6,176 bases of DNA from Betaproteobacteria bacterium (lineage in GTDB: Bacteria > Pseudomonadota > Gammaproteobacteria > Burkholderiales > Gallionellaceae), in contig JAGWMH010000110.1 in the NCBI GenBank assembly GCA_028871775.1, forward strand, positions 1-6,176, read 5' to 3'. Numbering within the stretch: position 1 is the stretch's first letter; each line of letters opens with the position of its first letter. The notes under the pieces are model-generated. The model ran no database searches and was not told the origin of the DNA. It saw nothing but the letters and a program-made list of their open reading frames with translations. Made by a program: the position numbers and the translations under genes. Shown piece by piece: positions 1 to 6,097 of the stretch.

Positions 1-1
1 C

Positions 2-733
2 CTTCTTCTCATCGTGGCAATTTTTGGCACGACGATCAGCCCCTATTTGTTTTTCTGGCAGGCAGCCCAGGAGGTGGAGGAACTGAAAGTGCAGCGCGGC
101 GGGGCTTCCTTGCACAAGTTGCCGGAAGGCGCCCAGCAACATTTGCAGCGCATCAACATAGACACGGCACTGGGCATGGCATTTTCCAACATCATCGCCT
201 TTTTCATCATGCTGACCACTGCGGTCACCCTGTATACCCACGGCGTGCATGACATCCAGACTTCCGCCCAGGCCGCCGAGGCGTTGCGCCCAATCGGCGG
301 CGAATTCACGTTTTTATTATTTGCTGCGGGCATCATCGGCACCGGGATGCTGGCCGTGCCGGTGCTGGCAGGGTCTGCGGCCTATGCGGTGGCGGAACTC
401 TTTCGCTGGTCAAACAGCCTTGGGCTGGAGCTTAAAGCGGCGAAAGGTTTTTATACCATTATTGCACTGGCTACTTTGGTTGGCGTGCTTCTGGATTTCA
501 GCCCCATTGACCCGGTCAAAGCCCTGTTGTGGAGTGCCGTCATTAACGGGGTGATATCCGTCCCCTTGATGATCGCAATGATGCTTATCGCGACACAACA
601 TAAAACCATGGGCCGATTCGTGATTGGCGTTCGCCTCAAATGGCTGGGGTGGCTGGCTACCGGCGTGATGACGGTTGTGGTATTGGCATTTGGCCTGACC
701 AGCCTGATGGAATATTTCAAACCCGGCGGCTGA
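2..733 (+). CDS. NRAMP-superfamily divalent metal transporter, 3' part (5' end outside window)
   Basis: This is the C-terminal 243 residues of a multi-pass inner-membrane transporter of the NRAMP superfamily, whose members move divalent metals (Mn, Fe, or Mg in related clades) with proton coupling. The frame is open to the left edge (LLLIV precedes the GTG at 14), so that GTG is almost certainly internal. Hydrophobic stretches at fragment residues about 1-20, 55-80, 101-133, 150-166, 173-197 and 213-236 fit transmembrane segments 6 to 11 of the fold. The first carries GTTISPYLFFWQ, which aligns with the metal-binding TM6 of NRAMP proteins but lacks the canonical Met-Pro-His. It therefore belongs to a divergent subfamily and its substrate cannot be assigned. 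An acidic, helical loop follows (AAQEVEELKV). The gene ends 104 bases before the reductase gene. Family assignment is fairly sure; the metal is not. Confidence 0.85.
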   Translation, partial: LLLIVAIFGTTISPYLFFWQAAQEVEELKVQRGGASLHKLPEGAQQHLQRINIDTALGMAFSNIIAFFIMLTTAVTLYTHGVHDIQTSAQAAEALRPIGGEFTFLLFAAGIIGTGMLAVPVLAGSAAYAVAELFRWSNSLGLELKAAKGFYTIIALATLVGVLLDFSPIDPVKALLWSAVINGVISVPLMIAMMLIATQHKTMGRFVIGVRLKWLGWLATGVMTVVVLAFGLTSLMEYFKPGG

Positions 734-773
734 TTCGGGGCAAACGGTTTGTTAAATCGGCGCCTCCCCGGCA

Positions 774-801
774 TTGGCAGGAATCCGTAAAGGTGTAGTA
801 T
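774..801 (+). promoter_or_regulatory. Candidate sigma-70-type promoter for the ferredoxin reductase gene
   Basis: TTGGCA (774-779) and TAGTAT (796-801) are separated by 16 bases. They match the -35 and -10 consensus at 5 of 6 and 4 of 6 positions. A start of transcription near 808 would give a leader of about 30 bases before the ATG at 838. It lies in the only gap on the left side of the window large enough for a promoter. This is a visual match only. Confidence 0.35.
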
Positions 802-826
802 TACAGGACACATCCTTCCCCCCCAT

Positions 827-831
827 GGAGG
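827..831 (+). promoter_or_regulatory. Ribosome binding site of the ferredoxin reductase gene
   Basis: GGAGG lies six bases before the ATG at 838, a strong Shine-Dalgarno at ideal spacing. It fixes the start: the protein then begins MRVAIIGSGPAG, with the FAD-binding glycine motif at the usual distance from the N-terminus. Confidence 0.8.
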
Positions 832-837
832 TGCTGC

Positions 838-2211
838 ATGCGTGTCGCAATCATCGGTTCCGGGCCTGCCGGTTTCTACGCTGCGGAGGCGCTGCTCAGG
901 CGCACCGATACGGTGGTCCATGTCGATATGTTCGACCGTCTCCCCACCCCGTACGGACTGGTGCGCGGAGGCGTCGCGCCCGACCATCAGAGCATCAAGA
1001 CCGTCACCCGCGTTTACGAAAAGACCGCGGCGCGGCCCACCTTCAGGTTTCTGGGCAATGTATGCCTCGGGCGTGACGTGACGGTGGAGGAGTTGCGCCG
1101 GCACTATCACCAGATCGTCTACGCAGTGGGCAACGAGGCCGACCGCCGCCTCGGCATTCCGGGGGAGGGCATAGCGCGCTGCACGCCGGTGGCGGTGTTT
1201 ATCGGCTGGTACAACGGCCATCCCGACTACCGCCAGGCAGAGATCGACTTGTCGGTGTCGCGCGTCGCGGTGGTGGGCAACGGCAACACCGCCATCGACG
1301 CCGCCCGGTTTCTGCTGCGCACGCCAGCCGAACTCGAAAAGACCGACGTTGCCGTGCACGCGCTGGAGGCTTTGCGCCACAGTCAGGTGCGCGAGGTCTT
1401 TATCCTCGGGCGGCGCGGGCCGGAGCAGGCATCGTTCACGCCACCCGAGCTTAAGGAATTCGGCGAGATGGAAGATGTAGATCCGATCGTCGCCCCGGAA
1501 GAACTTGCAGGCTGCGTCATTCCGGAAACCGCGGGCAATACACAGCAGGAAAAGAACCTGAAGATACTCCACTCCTTTGCTGCAAGGCAGCCCGGTGCGA
1601 AAGCCCAGTTTAGCGAAAAAACAAAGAAACTCCATTTCCGCTTCCTCGTCTCGCCGACCGAAGTGATTACCGGCGCGGACGGTAAAGTGGCCGGCCTGGT
1701 GCTCGAGAAAAACCGCCTTGAGGTTCAGCCAGACGGCACGGTCAGCGCACGCGGCACCGGCGAGACCGAAGTGCTGGAAGTCGGGATGGTGTTGACCGCG
1801 ATTGGCTTTGCCGCCAAGCCGATTGCCGGAGTCCCCTACGACGAGAAAGCGCGCGTCATCGCCAACGAAGATGGGCGCGTCGTTGACCCCCTCAGCCGCA
1901 GCGTGATTGCCAACGAATACGTCGTCGGCTGGGCGCGCACCGGGCCGCAGGGGCTCATCGGCGCACACAAGGGCGCGTCCGCCCACGTGGTCGAGCACAT
2001 GATCGCCGACGGCGCCGGGCTCGAAGCGCGGCAGCTGCCGGAGCGCGAGGCCATCGACTCCCTGCTGCGCCAGCGCGGTGTGCAAATCGTCTCGTTCAAC
2101 GACTGGAAGCGGCTCGACGACGTGGAAGTGGCGCGCGGGGCACGGCGCGGCACGCCGCGCGACAAGATTACCGACGTCGAGGCGATGCTTGAAGTGCTTG
2201 CCCCGCACTGA
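838..2211 (+). CDS. fprA: NADPH:ferredoxin reductase, FprA/adrenodoxin reductase family
   Basis: This 457-residue soluble flavoenzyme should pass electrons between NADPH and ferredoxin through FAD. Its length matches mycobacterial FprA (about 456). The FAD-binding GxGxxG is G7-S-G-P-A-G12, followed by the family signature LPTPYGLVRGGVAPDH (35-50). The NADP-binding motif is GNGNTAIDAARFL (147-159), and GRRGP (191-195) supplies the arginine pair expected to hold the 2'-phosphate. The conserved C-terminal segment GWARTGPQGLIGAHKGA (364-380) completes the FAD site. Glutathione- and thioredoxin-reductase relatives lack this layout. The gene has a strong ribosome binding site and a possible promoter. 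NfeD starts 40 bases downstream, so read-through is possible. Parts of the gene are much GC-richer than its neighbours, which may point to a separate origin. A 46-base near-copy of its 3' end lies at 4492-4537. Its physiological ferredoxin partner cannot be read from this window. Confidence 0.93.
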   Translation: MRVAIIGSGPAGFYAAEALLRRTDTVVHVDMFDRLPTPYGLVRGGVAPDHQSIKTVTRVYEKTAARPTFRFLGNVCLGRDVTVEELRRHYHQIVYAVGNEADRRLGIPGEGIARCTPVAVFIGWYNGHPDYRQAEIDLSVSRVAVVGNGNTAIDAARFLLRTPAELEKTDVAVHALEALRHSQVREVFILGRRGPEQASFTPPELKEFGEMEDVDPIVAPEELAGCVIPETAGNTQQEKNLKILHSFAARQPGAKAQFSEKTKKLHFRFLVSPTEVITGADGKVAGLVLEKNRLEVQPDGTVSARGTGETEVLEVGMVLTAIGFAAKPIAGVPYDEKARVIANEDGRVVDPLSRSVIANEYVVGWARTGPQGLIGAHKGASAHVVEHMIADGAGLEARQLPEREAIDSLLRQRGVQIVSFNDWKRLDDVEVARGARRGTPRDKITDVEAMLEVLAPH

Positions 2212-2217
2212 CAGGAA
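2172..2217 (+). repeat. Direct repeat copy A: 3' end of fprA
   Basis: This segment covers the last 12 codons of the reductase gene (DVEAMLEVLAPH), the TGA and six bases after it. It recurs at 4492-4537 with 41 of 46 bases identical, no gaps and a constant offset of 2320 bases. Here it is part of a complete gene. Confidence 0.9.
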
Positions 2218-2251
2218 AAGAATTTGTCTCTGGCACTTTTGATTCTAGGAT

Positions 2252-3673
2252 ATGGCTACGTTTGTGACTATGGCTCGTTTTTCCATCATGTGTGCGCTAC
2301 TGCCTGGCCTGTTCTTGATTGCCTGGGCGGGCCATGCAGTTGCGTCTGCGCCAGTGGTAGCCGTACTCAATGTTGACGGGGCAATCAGCCCGGGGACGGC
2401 GGACTATGTAATACGCGGCTTGAAATCGTCCGCCGGGGAACCGGCTCAATTGGTAGTGCTGAAGATGGACACGCCGGGCGGGCTGGACACGGCCATGCGT
2501 CAGATCATCAAGCAGATTATTGCTTCGCCGGTTCCCGTTGCCGCTTTCGTCGCACCAGATGGCGCACGGGCAGCGAGTGCAGGAACCTATATTCTCTATG
2601 CCAGCCACATTGCCGTCATGGCTCCGGCCACCAATCTGGGAGCGGCTACGCCCGTAATGATCGGTATCGGCGGCCTGCCGGAGCCGGGCGGCCAACCGCA
2701 GAAGGACAAGAAGGACAGCGGTCATGAAAAGAACGGAGGAGCGAGCACGCCAGACGGCGGAAATGCTTCGCCTGTTACGGCGATGGAGCGCAAGCAAGTC
2801 AACGATGCCGCCGCATATATCCGCAGTTTGGCGCAGATGCGCGGCCGCAATGTCGAATGGGCAGAGCAGGCGGTGCGCCAGGCGGTGAGCCTGACCGCAG
2901 CCGAAGCCTTGAAGCTCAAGGTCATCGATGTGGTCGCCCAGGACGTGCCCGACCTGCTTCGGCAACTTGACGGGCGCAAGGTAAGTGTGCTGGGGGTAGA
3001 GCGCACGCTGAACCTGGCGGGAGCACGCATCGTTGCCCTGGAGCCGGATTGGCGGAGCCGGGTACTGTCCGTCATTGCTGATCCGAGTATCGCGTACCTT
3101 CTGATGCTCGCAGGTGTTTTCGGCCTGTTTTTTGAGTTCTCCAACCCGGGATTCGTATTGCCGGGGGTGGCCGGGGCGATTTCGCTGCTTCTCGCACTGT
3201 TCGCGTTTCAGGTGTTGCCCATCAACTATGCCGGACTGGGCCTCATCATTCTGGGAATTGCCTTTATGACCGGTGAAGTGTTCATGCCCAGCTTCGGTGT
3301 GCTCGGCATCGGCGGCATTGTCGCTTTCGTGTTCGGTTCCGTGATGCTGATCGATACCGACACTCCAGGATATAGCGTTCCGTGGTCAGTTATCGTGCCG
3401 GTTGCCTTCGCCAGCGCGCTGTTCATATTCTTTGTGGCCGGCATGGCGCTGAAGGCACGGAACCGCCCCGTGGTGAGTGGCCGCGAGGAATTGATCGGAA
3501 GCATCGGCGAAGCGCTGGAAGACTTCGATGGCAAGGATGGCTTGGCTCGAGTGCACGGTGAAACATGGCGCATCAGAAGCAAGCAGCCGATGAGCCGGGG
3601 GCAAAAGATCAGGGTCGTTCGTATGGACGGGCTGATCCTGGAGGTGGAGCCGGAAGAAGGGGGCCATAAATAA
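2252..3673 (+). CDS. nfeD: Long-form NfeD protein: membrane-bound ClpP-like serine protease with OB-fold domain
   Basis: The protein has 473 residues from the ATG at 2252. A signal-like hydrophobic segment (about 11-30) ends at VASA (30-33), so the protease domain should be periplasmic. The ClpP-like domain shows MDTPGGLDTAMRQII (72-86) and the nucleophile S109 in ARAASAGTYIL. K181 in MERKQVNDAAAYIRSLAQ aligns with the catalytic lysine of the Pyrococcus 1510-N protease, giving a Ser/Lys dyad. A polar Gly/Lys/Asp-rich loop (about 143-175) sits between them and looks longer than in the archaeal protein. Membrane segments follow at about 280-298, 303-322, 326-345, 350-367 and 378-400. The OB-fold-like NfeD domain is about 405-470. 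The known partner of this class is a stomatin, which is the next gene. The start is uncertain: AGGA is only one base from this ATG, and the in-frame GTG 2264 or ATG 2270 would still leave a good signal peptide. Confidence 0.93.
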   Translation: MATFVTMARFSIMCALLPGLFLIAWAGHAVASAPVVAVLNVDGAISPGTADYVIRGLKSSAGEPAQLVVLKMDTPGGLDTAMRQIIKQIIASPVPVAAFVAPDGARAASAGTYILYASHIAVMAPATNLGAATPVMIGIGGLPEPGGQPQKDKKDSGHEKNGGASTPDGGNASPVTAMERKQVNDAAAYIRSLAQMRGRNVEWAEQAVRQAVSLTAAEALKLKVIDVVAQDVPDLLRQLDGRKVSVLGVERTLNLAGARIVALEPDWRSRVLSVIADPSIAYLLMLAGVFGLFFEFSNPGFVLPGVAGAISLLLALFAFQVLPINYAGLGLIILGIAFMTGEVFMPSFGVLGIGGIVAFVFGSVMLIDTDTPGYSVPWSVIVPVAFASALFIFFVAGMALKARNRPVVSGREELIGSIGEALEDFDGKDGLARVHGETWRIRSKQPMSRGQKIRVVRMDGLILEVEPEEGGHK

Positions 3674-3701
3674 ATGGCTTTGTCCGTTGACAACAGCGTG
3701 T

Positions 3702-3707
3702 AAGGAG
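3702..3707 (+). promoter_or_regulatory. Ribosome binding site deciding the slipin start
   Basis: AAGGAG lies six bases before the ATG at 3714. It favours that start over the in-frame TTG at 3687, which would place this Shine-Dalgarno inside the coding region and add nine unconserved residues (MTTACKEND). Confidence 0.8.
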
Positions 3708-3713
3708 AACGAC

Positions 3714-4466
3714 ATGACCTGGGATTTTAGTTTTGGTGTTTTTTTGTTGCTGCTCGCCGTACTGGCGTTTTCCAGCTTACGGATTTTTCGCGAGTATGAG
3801 CGTGGCGTCGTTTTTACCCTGGGGCGATTCTGGAAGGTAAAAGGGCCAGGGCTGGTTGTCATCATTCCCGGTATTCAGCAGGTGGTGAGGGTCGATCTGC
3901 GCACTGTGGTACTGGAGGTGCCAACCCAGGATGTGATCTCGCGCGACAACGTGTCCGTGAAAGTCAGTGCAGTGGTGTATTTACGCGTAATAGATCCCCA
4001 AAAGTCGATCATCCAGGTGGAGGACTACCTCAATGCCACCAGTCAATTGGCGCAAACCATGTTGCGATCTGTGCTGGGCAAGCACCAGCTGGACGATATG
4101 CTGGCCGAGCGTGAGAAACTGAATAGTGACATTCGGGAAGCTCTGGATACGCAAACTGACGCATGGGGAATCAAAGTCGCCAACGTCGAGATCAAGCAGG
4201 TCGACCTGACCGAATCCATGATACGTGCAATCGCCAGGCAGGCTGAGGCGGAACGCGAGCGGCGCGCAAAAGTAATTCACGCCGAGGGAGAACTGCAGGC
4301 TTCGGAAAAGTTATTCCAGGCAGCCAGGATACTCGCACAGGAGCCGCAGGCAATCCAGTTGCGGTATCTGGAAACGCTAACGGTTATCGGCGCAGACAAG
4401 AACACGACCATCATCTTTCCTCTCCCGATGGATCTTGTAACTCCTTTCCTGGAGAAGTCAAAATAA
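3714..4466 (+). CDS. Slipin family protein (bacterial stomatin, SPFH/band 7 domain)
   Basis: The 250-residue protein is a stomatin homologue that forms membrane-bound oligomers. An N-terminal hydrophobic anchor (about 5-22) is followed directly by the slipin hallmark EYERGVVFTLGRF (27-39) and KGPGLVVIIPGI (43-54). The SPFH domain runs to about 180, with DLRTVVLEVPTQDVISRDNV (61-80) and the conserved VEDYLNATSQLAQTMLRSVLG block (102-122). A charged helical stretch rich in Ala, Glu and Arg (about 171-215) should form the coiled coil used in oligomerisation. The C-terminus ends in a short hydrophobic FPLPMDLVTPF segment. Length is typical for the family. It lies 40 bases after nfeD, with no terminator between them. 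In archaea the partner stomatin is cut by the NfeD-type protease at its hydrophobic C-terminus. By analogy the two act together in membrane quality control; cleavage here is inferred. Confidence 0.94.
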   Translation: MTWDFSFGVFLLLLAVLAFSSLRIFREYERGVVFTLGRFWKVKGPGLVVIIPGIQQVVRVDLRTVVLEVPTQDVISRDNVSVKVSAVVYLRVIDPQKSIIQVEDYLNATSQLAQTMLRSVLGKHQLDDMLAEREKLNSDIREALDTQTDAWGIKVANVEIKQVDLTESMIRAIARQAEAERERRAKVIHAEGELQASEKLFQAARILAQEPQAIQLRYLETLTVIGADKNTTIIFPLPMDLVTPFLEKSK

Positions 4467-4491
4467 GGCCGGGTACATCTTGATGAAGTGA

Positions 4492-4537
4492 CGACGTCGA
4501 GGCGATGCTCGCGGTGCTTGCCCTGCGCTGACAGGAA
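4492..4537 (+). pseudogene. Remnant of a second ferredoxin reductase gene (3' tip only); repeat copy B
   Basis: The reading frame from 4493 gives DVEAMLAVLALR followed by TGA (4529-4531), against DVEAMLEVLAPH and TGA at the end of fprA. Base identity is 41 of 46, ungapped, and the match continues six bases past the stop (CAGGAA). All five differences keep the frame and stop. No start codon with a ribosome binding site precedes it and the match to fprA ends abruptly at 4492, so this is not a gene. It is best read as the tail of a deleted fprA paralogue, or as a fragment left by recombination. A regulatory reuse of the sequence cannot be excluded. Confidence 0.75.
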
Positions 4538-4586
4538 TGATAAATGACAGAAAAGGATTTATTCCGACACGCTGGCTATTTGGAGC

Positions 4587-4602
4587 TTCCAGTGTTCCAG
4601 TG
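4587..4602 (+). repeat. Perfect tandem 8-base repeat upstream of the nickel transporter gene
   Basis: TTCCAGTG occurs twice head to tail (4587-4594 and 4595-4602), ending 19 bases before the transporter start codon. It could be slippage or part of a protein-binding site. It does not resemble the GTATGA/TCATAC inverted repeat of NikR operators. Confidence 0.6.
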
Positions 4603-4609
4603 ATGTCTC

Positions 4610-4614
4610 AAGGA
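4610..4614 (+). promoter_or_regulatory. Ribosome binding site of the nickel/cobalt transporter gene
   Basis: AAGGA lies seven bases before the ATG at 4622, followed by an A-rich spacer. It supports this start; the protein then begins a short distance before the first membrane segment, as is usual for the family. Confidence 0.7.
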
Positions 4615-4621
4615 AAAAACA

Positions 4622-5683
4622 ATGCGACGCCTAGTCCAGTTCCTGTTTGACGATAAAACAGCTGACATTCGGGGAAAAGTGATTGTCATGTACGGCGCTC
4701 TCATTTCGTTTAATCTTGCCGCATGGGCATGGGCGTTCACTGCTTTGCATCATTATCCGTTGCTCATGGGAACCGCCGTGCTGGCCTATAGTTTCGGGTT
4801 GCGCCATGCGGTGGATGCCGATCATATAGCCGCAATCGACAATGTCACCCGCAAGCTGATGCAAGAAGGCAAAAGACCCGTTTCCGTCGGCCTCATGTTT
4901 TCATTGGGGCATTCGACGATCATCATTATCGCCTCTGTTGTAATTGCCACAACGGTGCTGTCGCTGCAACAACACCAGATGGACAGCATCAGGAACATTG
5001 GCGGAATCATCGCCACACTGGCGTCGTCGCTTTTCTTGTTCGCCATCGCAATCATGAACCTGGTCATTCTGCGCTCCGTGTATCGTGCATTCCAGCGCAT
5101 TCGACAGGGTGAGCGGTATATCGAGGAAGATTTCGATCTCCTGCTCGGGAACCGCGGGCTGCTTGCGCGTATTTTCCGGCCCATATTCAGAATGATTACG
5201 CAAAGCTGGCATATGTATCCGCTTGGATTCCTGTTCGGGCTGGGATTCGACACTGCAACTGAAATTGGTCTTCTGGGTATCTCGGCAGCAGAAGCATCAC
5301 GCGGGCTGTCCGTCTGGCTGCTCCTCATTTTTCCTGTTCTCTTCACGGCGGGAATGACGCTCATCGACACGACAGACAGCGTTCTCAGGTTGCGCGCTTC
5401 TGGGTGGGCATTTATCAAACCAATCCGGAAGATCTACTACAACATGACTATTACTTTCATATCCGTGATTATTGCGTTCATTGTTGGCGGAATTGAGGCG
5501 CTTGGGCTGTTCGCTGACAAACTGCAGATGAAGGGAGCCTTCTGGAGCGGTGTCGGCACCTTGAAAGATAATCTGGGCATCCTGGGCTACCTCTTCGTCG
5601 GGCTGTTCGTGCTTACCTGGATCGTATCGGTCGTGATTTACAAATGGAAGCGATTTGATGAAATTGAACTTAAAATGCATTAA
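4622..5683 (+). CDS. NiCoT-family (HoxN/NixA type) nickel/cobalt permease
   Basis: This 353-residue inner-membrane permease should import Ni2+ and/or Co2+ with high affinity. The family signature RHAVDADHIAAIDN (61-74) contains the HX4DH metal motif (H62, D67, H68) in transmembrane segment II. The other conserved blocks are also present: FSLGHST (93-99), LGFLFGLGFDTATEIGLL (201-218) and FTAGMTLIDTTDS (241-253). About eight hydrophobic segments are visible (roughly 19-41, 47-62, 90-114, 127-152, 201-220, 229-250, 272-295, 317-341). A charged cytoplasmic loop (153-190) splits the two halves, as in HoxN and NixA. Imported nickel usually serves urease or hydrogenase, but neither gene is in the window, so the end use is unknown. 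Ni versus Co preference cannot be read from motifs alone. The 155-base upstream gap suggests independent transcription, although no convincing promoter was found in it. Confidence 0.95.
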   Translation: MRRLVQFLFDDKTADIRGKVIVMYGALISFNLAAWAWAFTALHHYPLLMGTAVLAYSFGLRHAVDADHIAAIDNVTRKLMQEGKRPVSVGLMFSLGHSTIIIIASVVIATTVLSLQQHQMDSIRNIGGIIATLASSLFLFAIAIMNLVILRSVYRAFQRIRQGERYIEEDFDLLLGNRGLLARIFRPIFRMITQSWHMYPLGFLFGLGFDTATEIGLLGISAAEASRGLSVWLLLIFPVLFTAGMTLIDTTDSVLRLRASGWAFIKPIRKIYYNMTITFISVIIAFIVGGIEALGLFADKLQMKGAFWSGVGTLKDNLGILGYLFVGLFVLTWIVSVVIYKWKRFDEIELKMH

Positions 5684-5692
5684 CCGTTATCC

Positions 5693-5732
5693 GCAGGTGT
5701 GTGTCCAGGGGTATATCTGAAACCTGCCTGGA
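5693..5732 (+). other. Two overlapping inverted repeats before the small downstream gene
   Basis: GCAGGT (5693-5698) can pair with ACCTGC (5722-5727), and TCCAGG (5704-5709) with CCTGGA (5727-5732). Each stem is six perfect base pairs, and the two interleave. The second would bury the GGA of the likely ribosome binding site (GGAG, 5730-5733) of the next gene. No T-run follows, so this is not a standard terminator. Loops are long (23 and 17 bases), so stability is doubtful. Confidence 0.3.
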
Positions 5733-5743
5733 GTTGAAGCAAG

Positions 5744-6097
5744 ATGATCTGGAGTCAGGCGATCGTGAAGGGCGTGCTAACCAGGATCGGCGACGGGGTT
5801 TGGTCGGGCGATACTTTCAAGGCATCGGTCATTGAAATTGGCGGGCAAAGCATTCAAGGCGTGCGCGCGGCCAAATGCCTGCTGGACTGCATGGAGACAG
5901 GAAAGGAAATGGAGCTGCTCATTTGCAGCGCCCACATATACGGCGTGCGGGTAAACGGGAAAACCTGCAAGGAAGGAGCGCTGAGGCAACTGGGCTGGGC
6001 GCTTCTTATGGCGGCGGCATTAGGCTGGATATATGTTCCCTTGGCAGCCGCTTCATTCATCTTTATCAGAAGATCTCTTGCAATCTACTCGTTCTAG
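5744..6097 (+). CDS. Hypothetical protein, 117 residues, with hydrophobic C-terminal membrane region
   Basis: I do not recognise this protein. A weak GGAG (5730-5733) sits ten bases before the ATG. The N-terminal 75 residues alternate short hydrophobic strands with Gly and charged residues (GVLTRIGDGVWSGD, ASVIEIGGQSIQGV, MELLICSAHIYGVRVNG), which suggests a small mostly beta domain. Cysteines stand at 45, 49, 61 and 75, with C45-x3-C49 as a close pair and His64 nearby. Residues about 82-108 are strongly hydrophobic (one long or two short membrane segments) and end in a positive patch (R109, R110) and IYSF, so the N-terminal domain may be anchored to the membrane from either side. It starts 60 bases after the nickel/cobalt permease on the same strand and could be co-transcribed with it. 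A metal-related role is only a guess from the cysteines and the neighbour. It is probably a real gene, given the plausible composition and membrane region. Confidence 0.6.
   Translation: MIWSQAIVKGVLTRIGDGVWSGDTFKASVIEIGGQSIQGVRAAKCLLDCMETGKEMELLICSAHIYGVRVNGKTCKEGALRQLGWALLMAAALGWIYVPLAAASFIFIRRSLAIYSF

Noticed and set aside
14..16. GTG at 14 as the true start of the NRAMP-like gene
   Set aside because: The frame stays open and hydrophobic to the window edge, and the protein would begin inside transmembrane helix 6 of the family.
736..770. CGGGG/CCCCG inverted repeat after the NRAMP-like gene as a terminator
   Set aside because: The stem is only five base pairs around a 25-base loop and has no T-run after it.
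451..2208. A 585-codon open frame on the minus strand across fprA
   Set aside because: It is antisense to a gene with unmistakable family motifs, its translation is rich in His, Arg and Ala with no recognisable domain, and it also runs into the transporter gene. It is a by-product of the GC-rich codon pattern of fprA.
3687..3713. TTG start at 3687 for the slipin
   Set aside because: It has no ribosome binding site, whereas AAGGAG sits at ideal spacing before ATG 3714 and the family hallmark begins soon after that start.
3687..3715. Perfect TTGACA (3687-3692) as the -35 of a slipin promoter
   Set aside because: No -10-like hexamer occurs 16 to 18 bases downstream (the sequence there is around CGACAT), and a start there would fall within the slipin coding region.
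3981..4280. Minus-strand open frame inside the slipin gene, and similar short antisense frames within the nfeD and NiCoT genes
   Set aside because: All lie opposite well-supported genes, with no ribosome binding sites or recognisable protein features.
4518..4546. TTGCCC with GATAAA or TAAATG as a promoter for the nickel transporter gene
   Set aside because: The match is poor (4 of 6 with a 15-base spacer, or 3 of 6 for the -10 at 17 bases). It is too weak to list, though it overlaps the fprA remnant.
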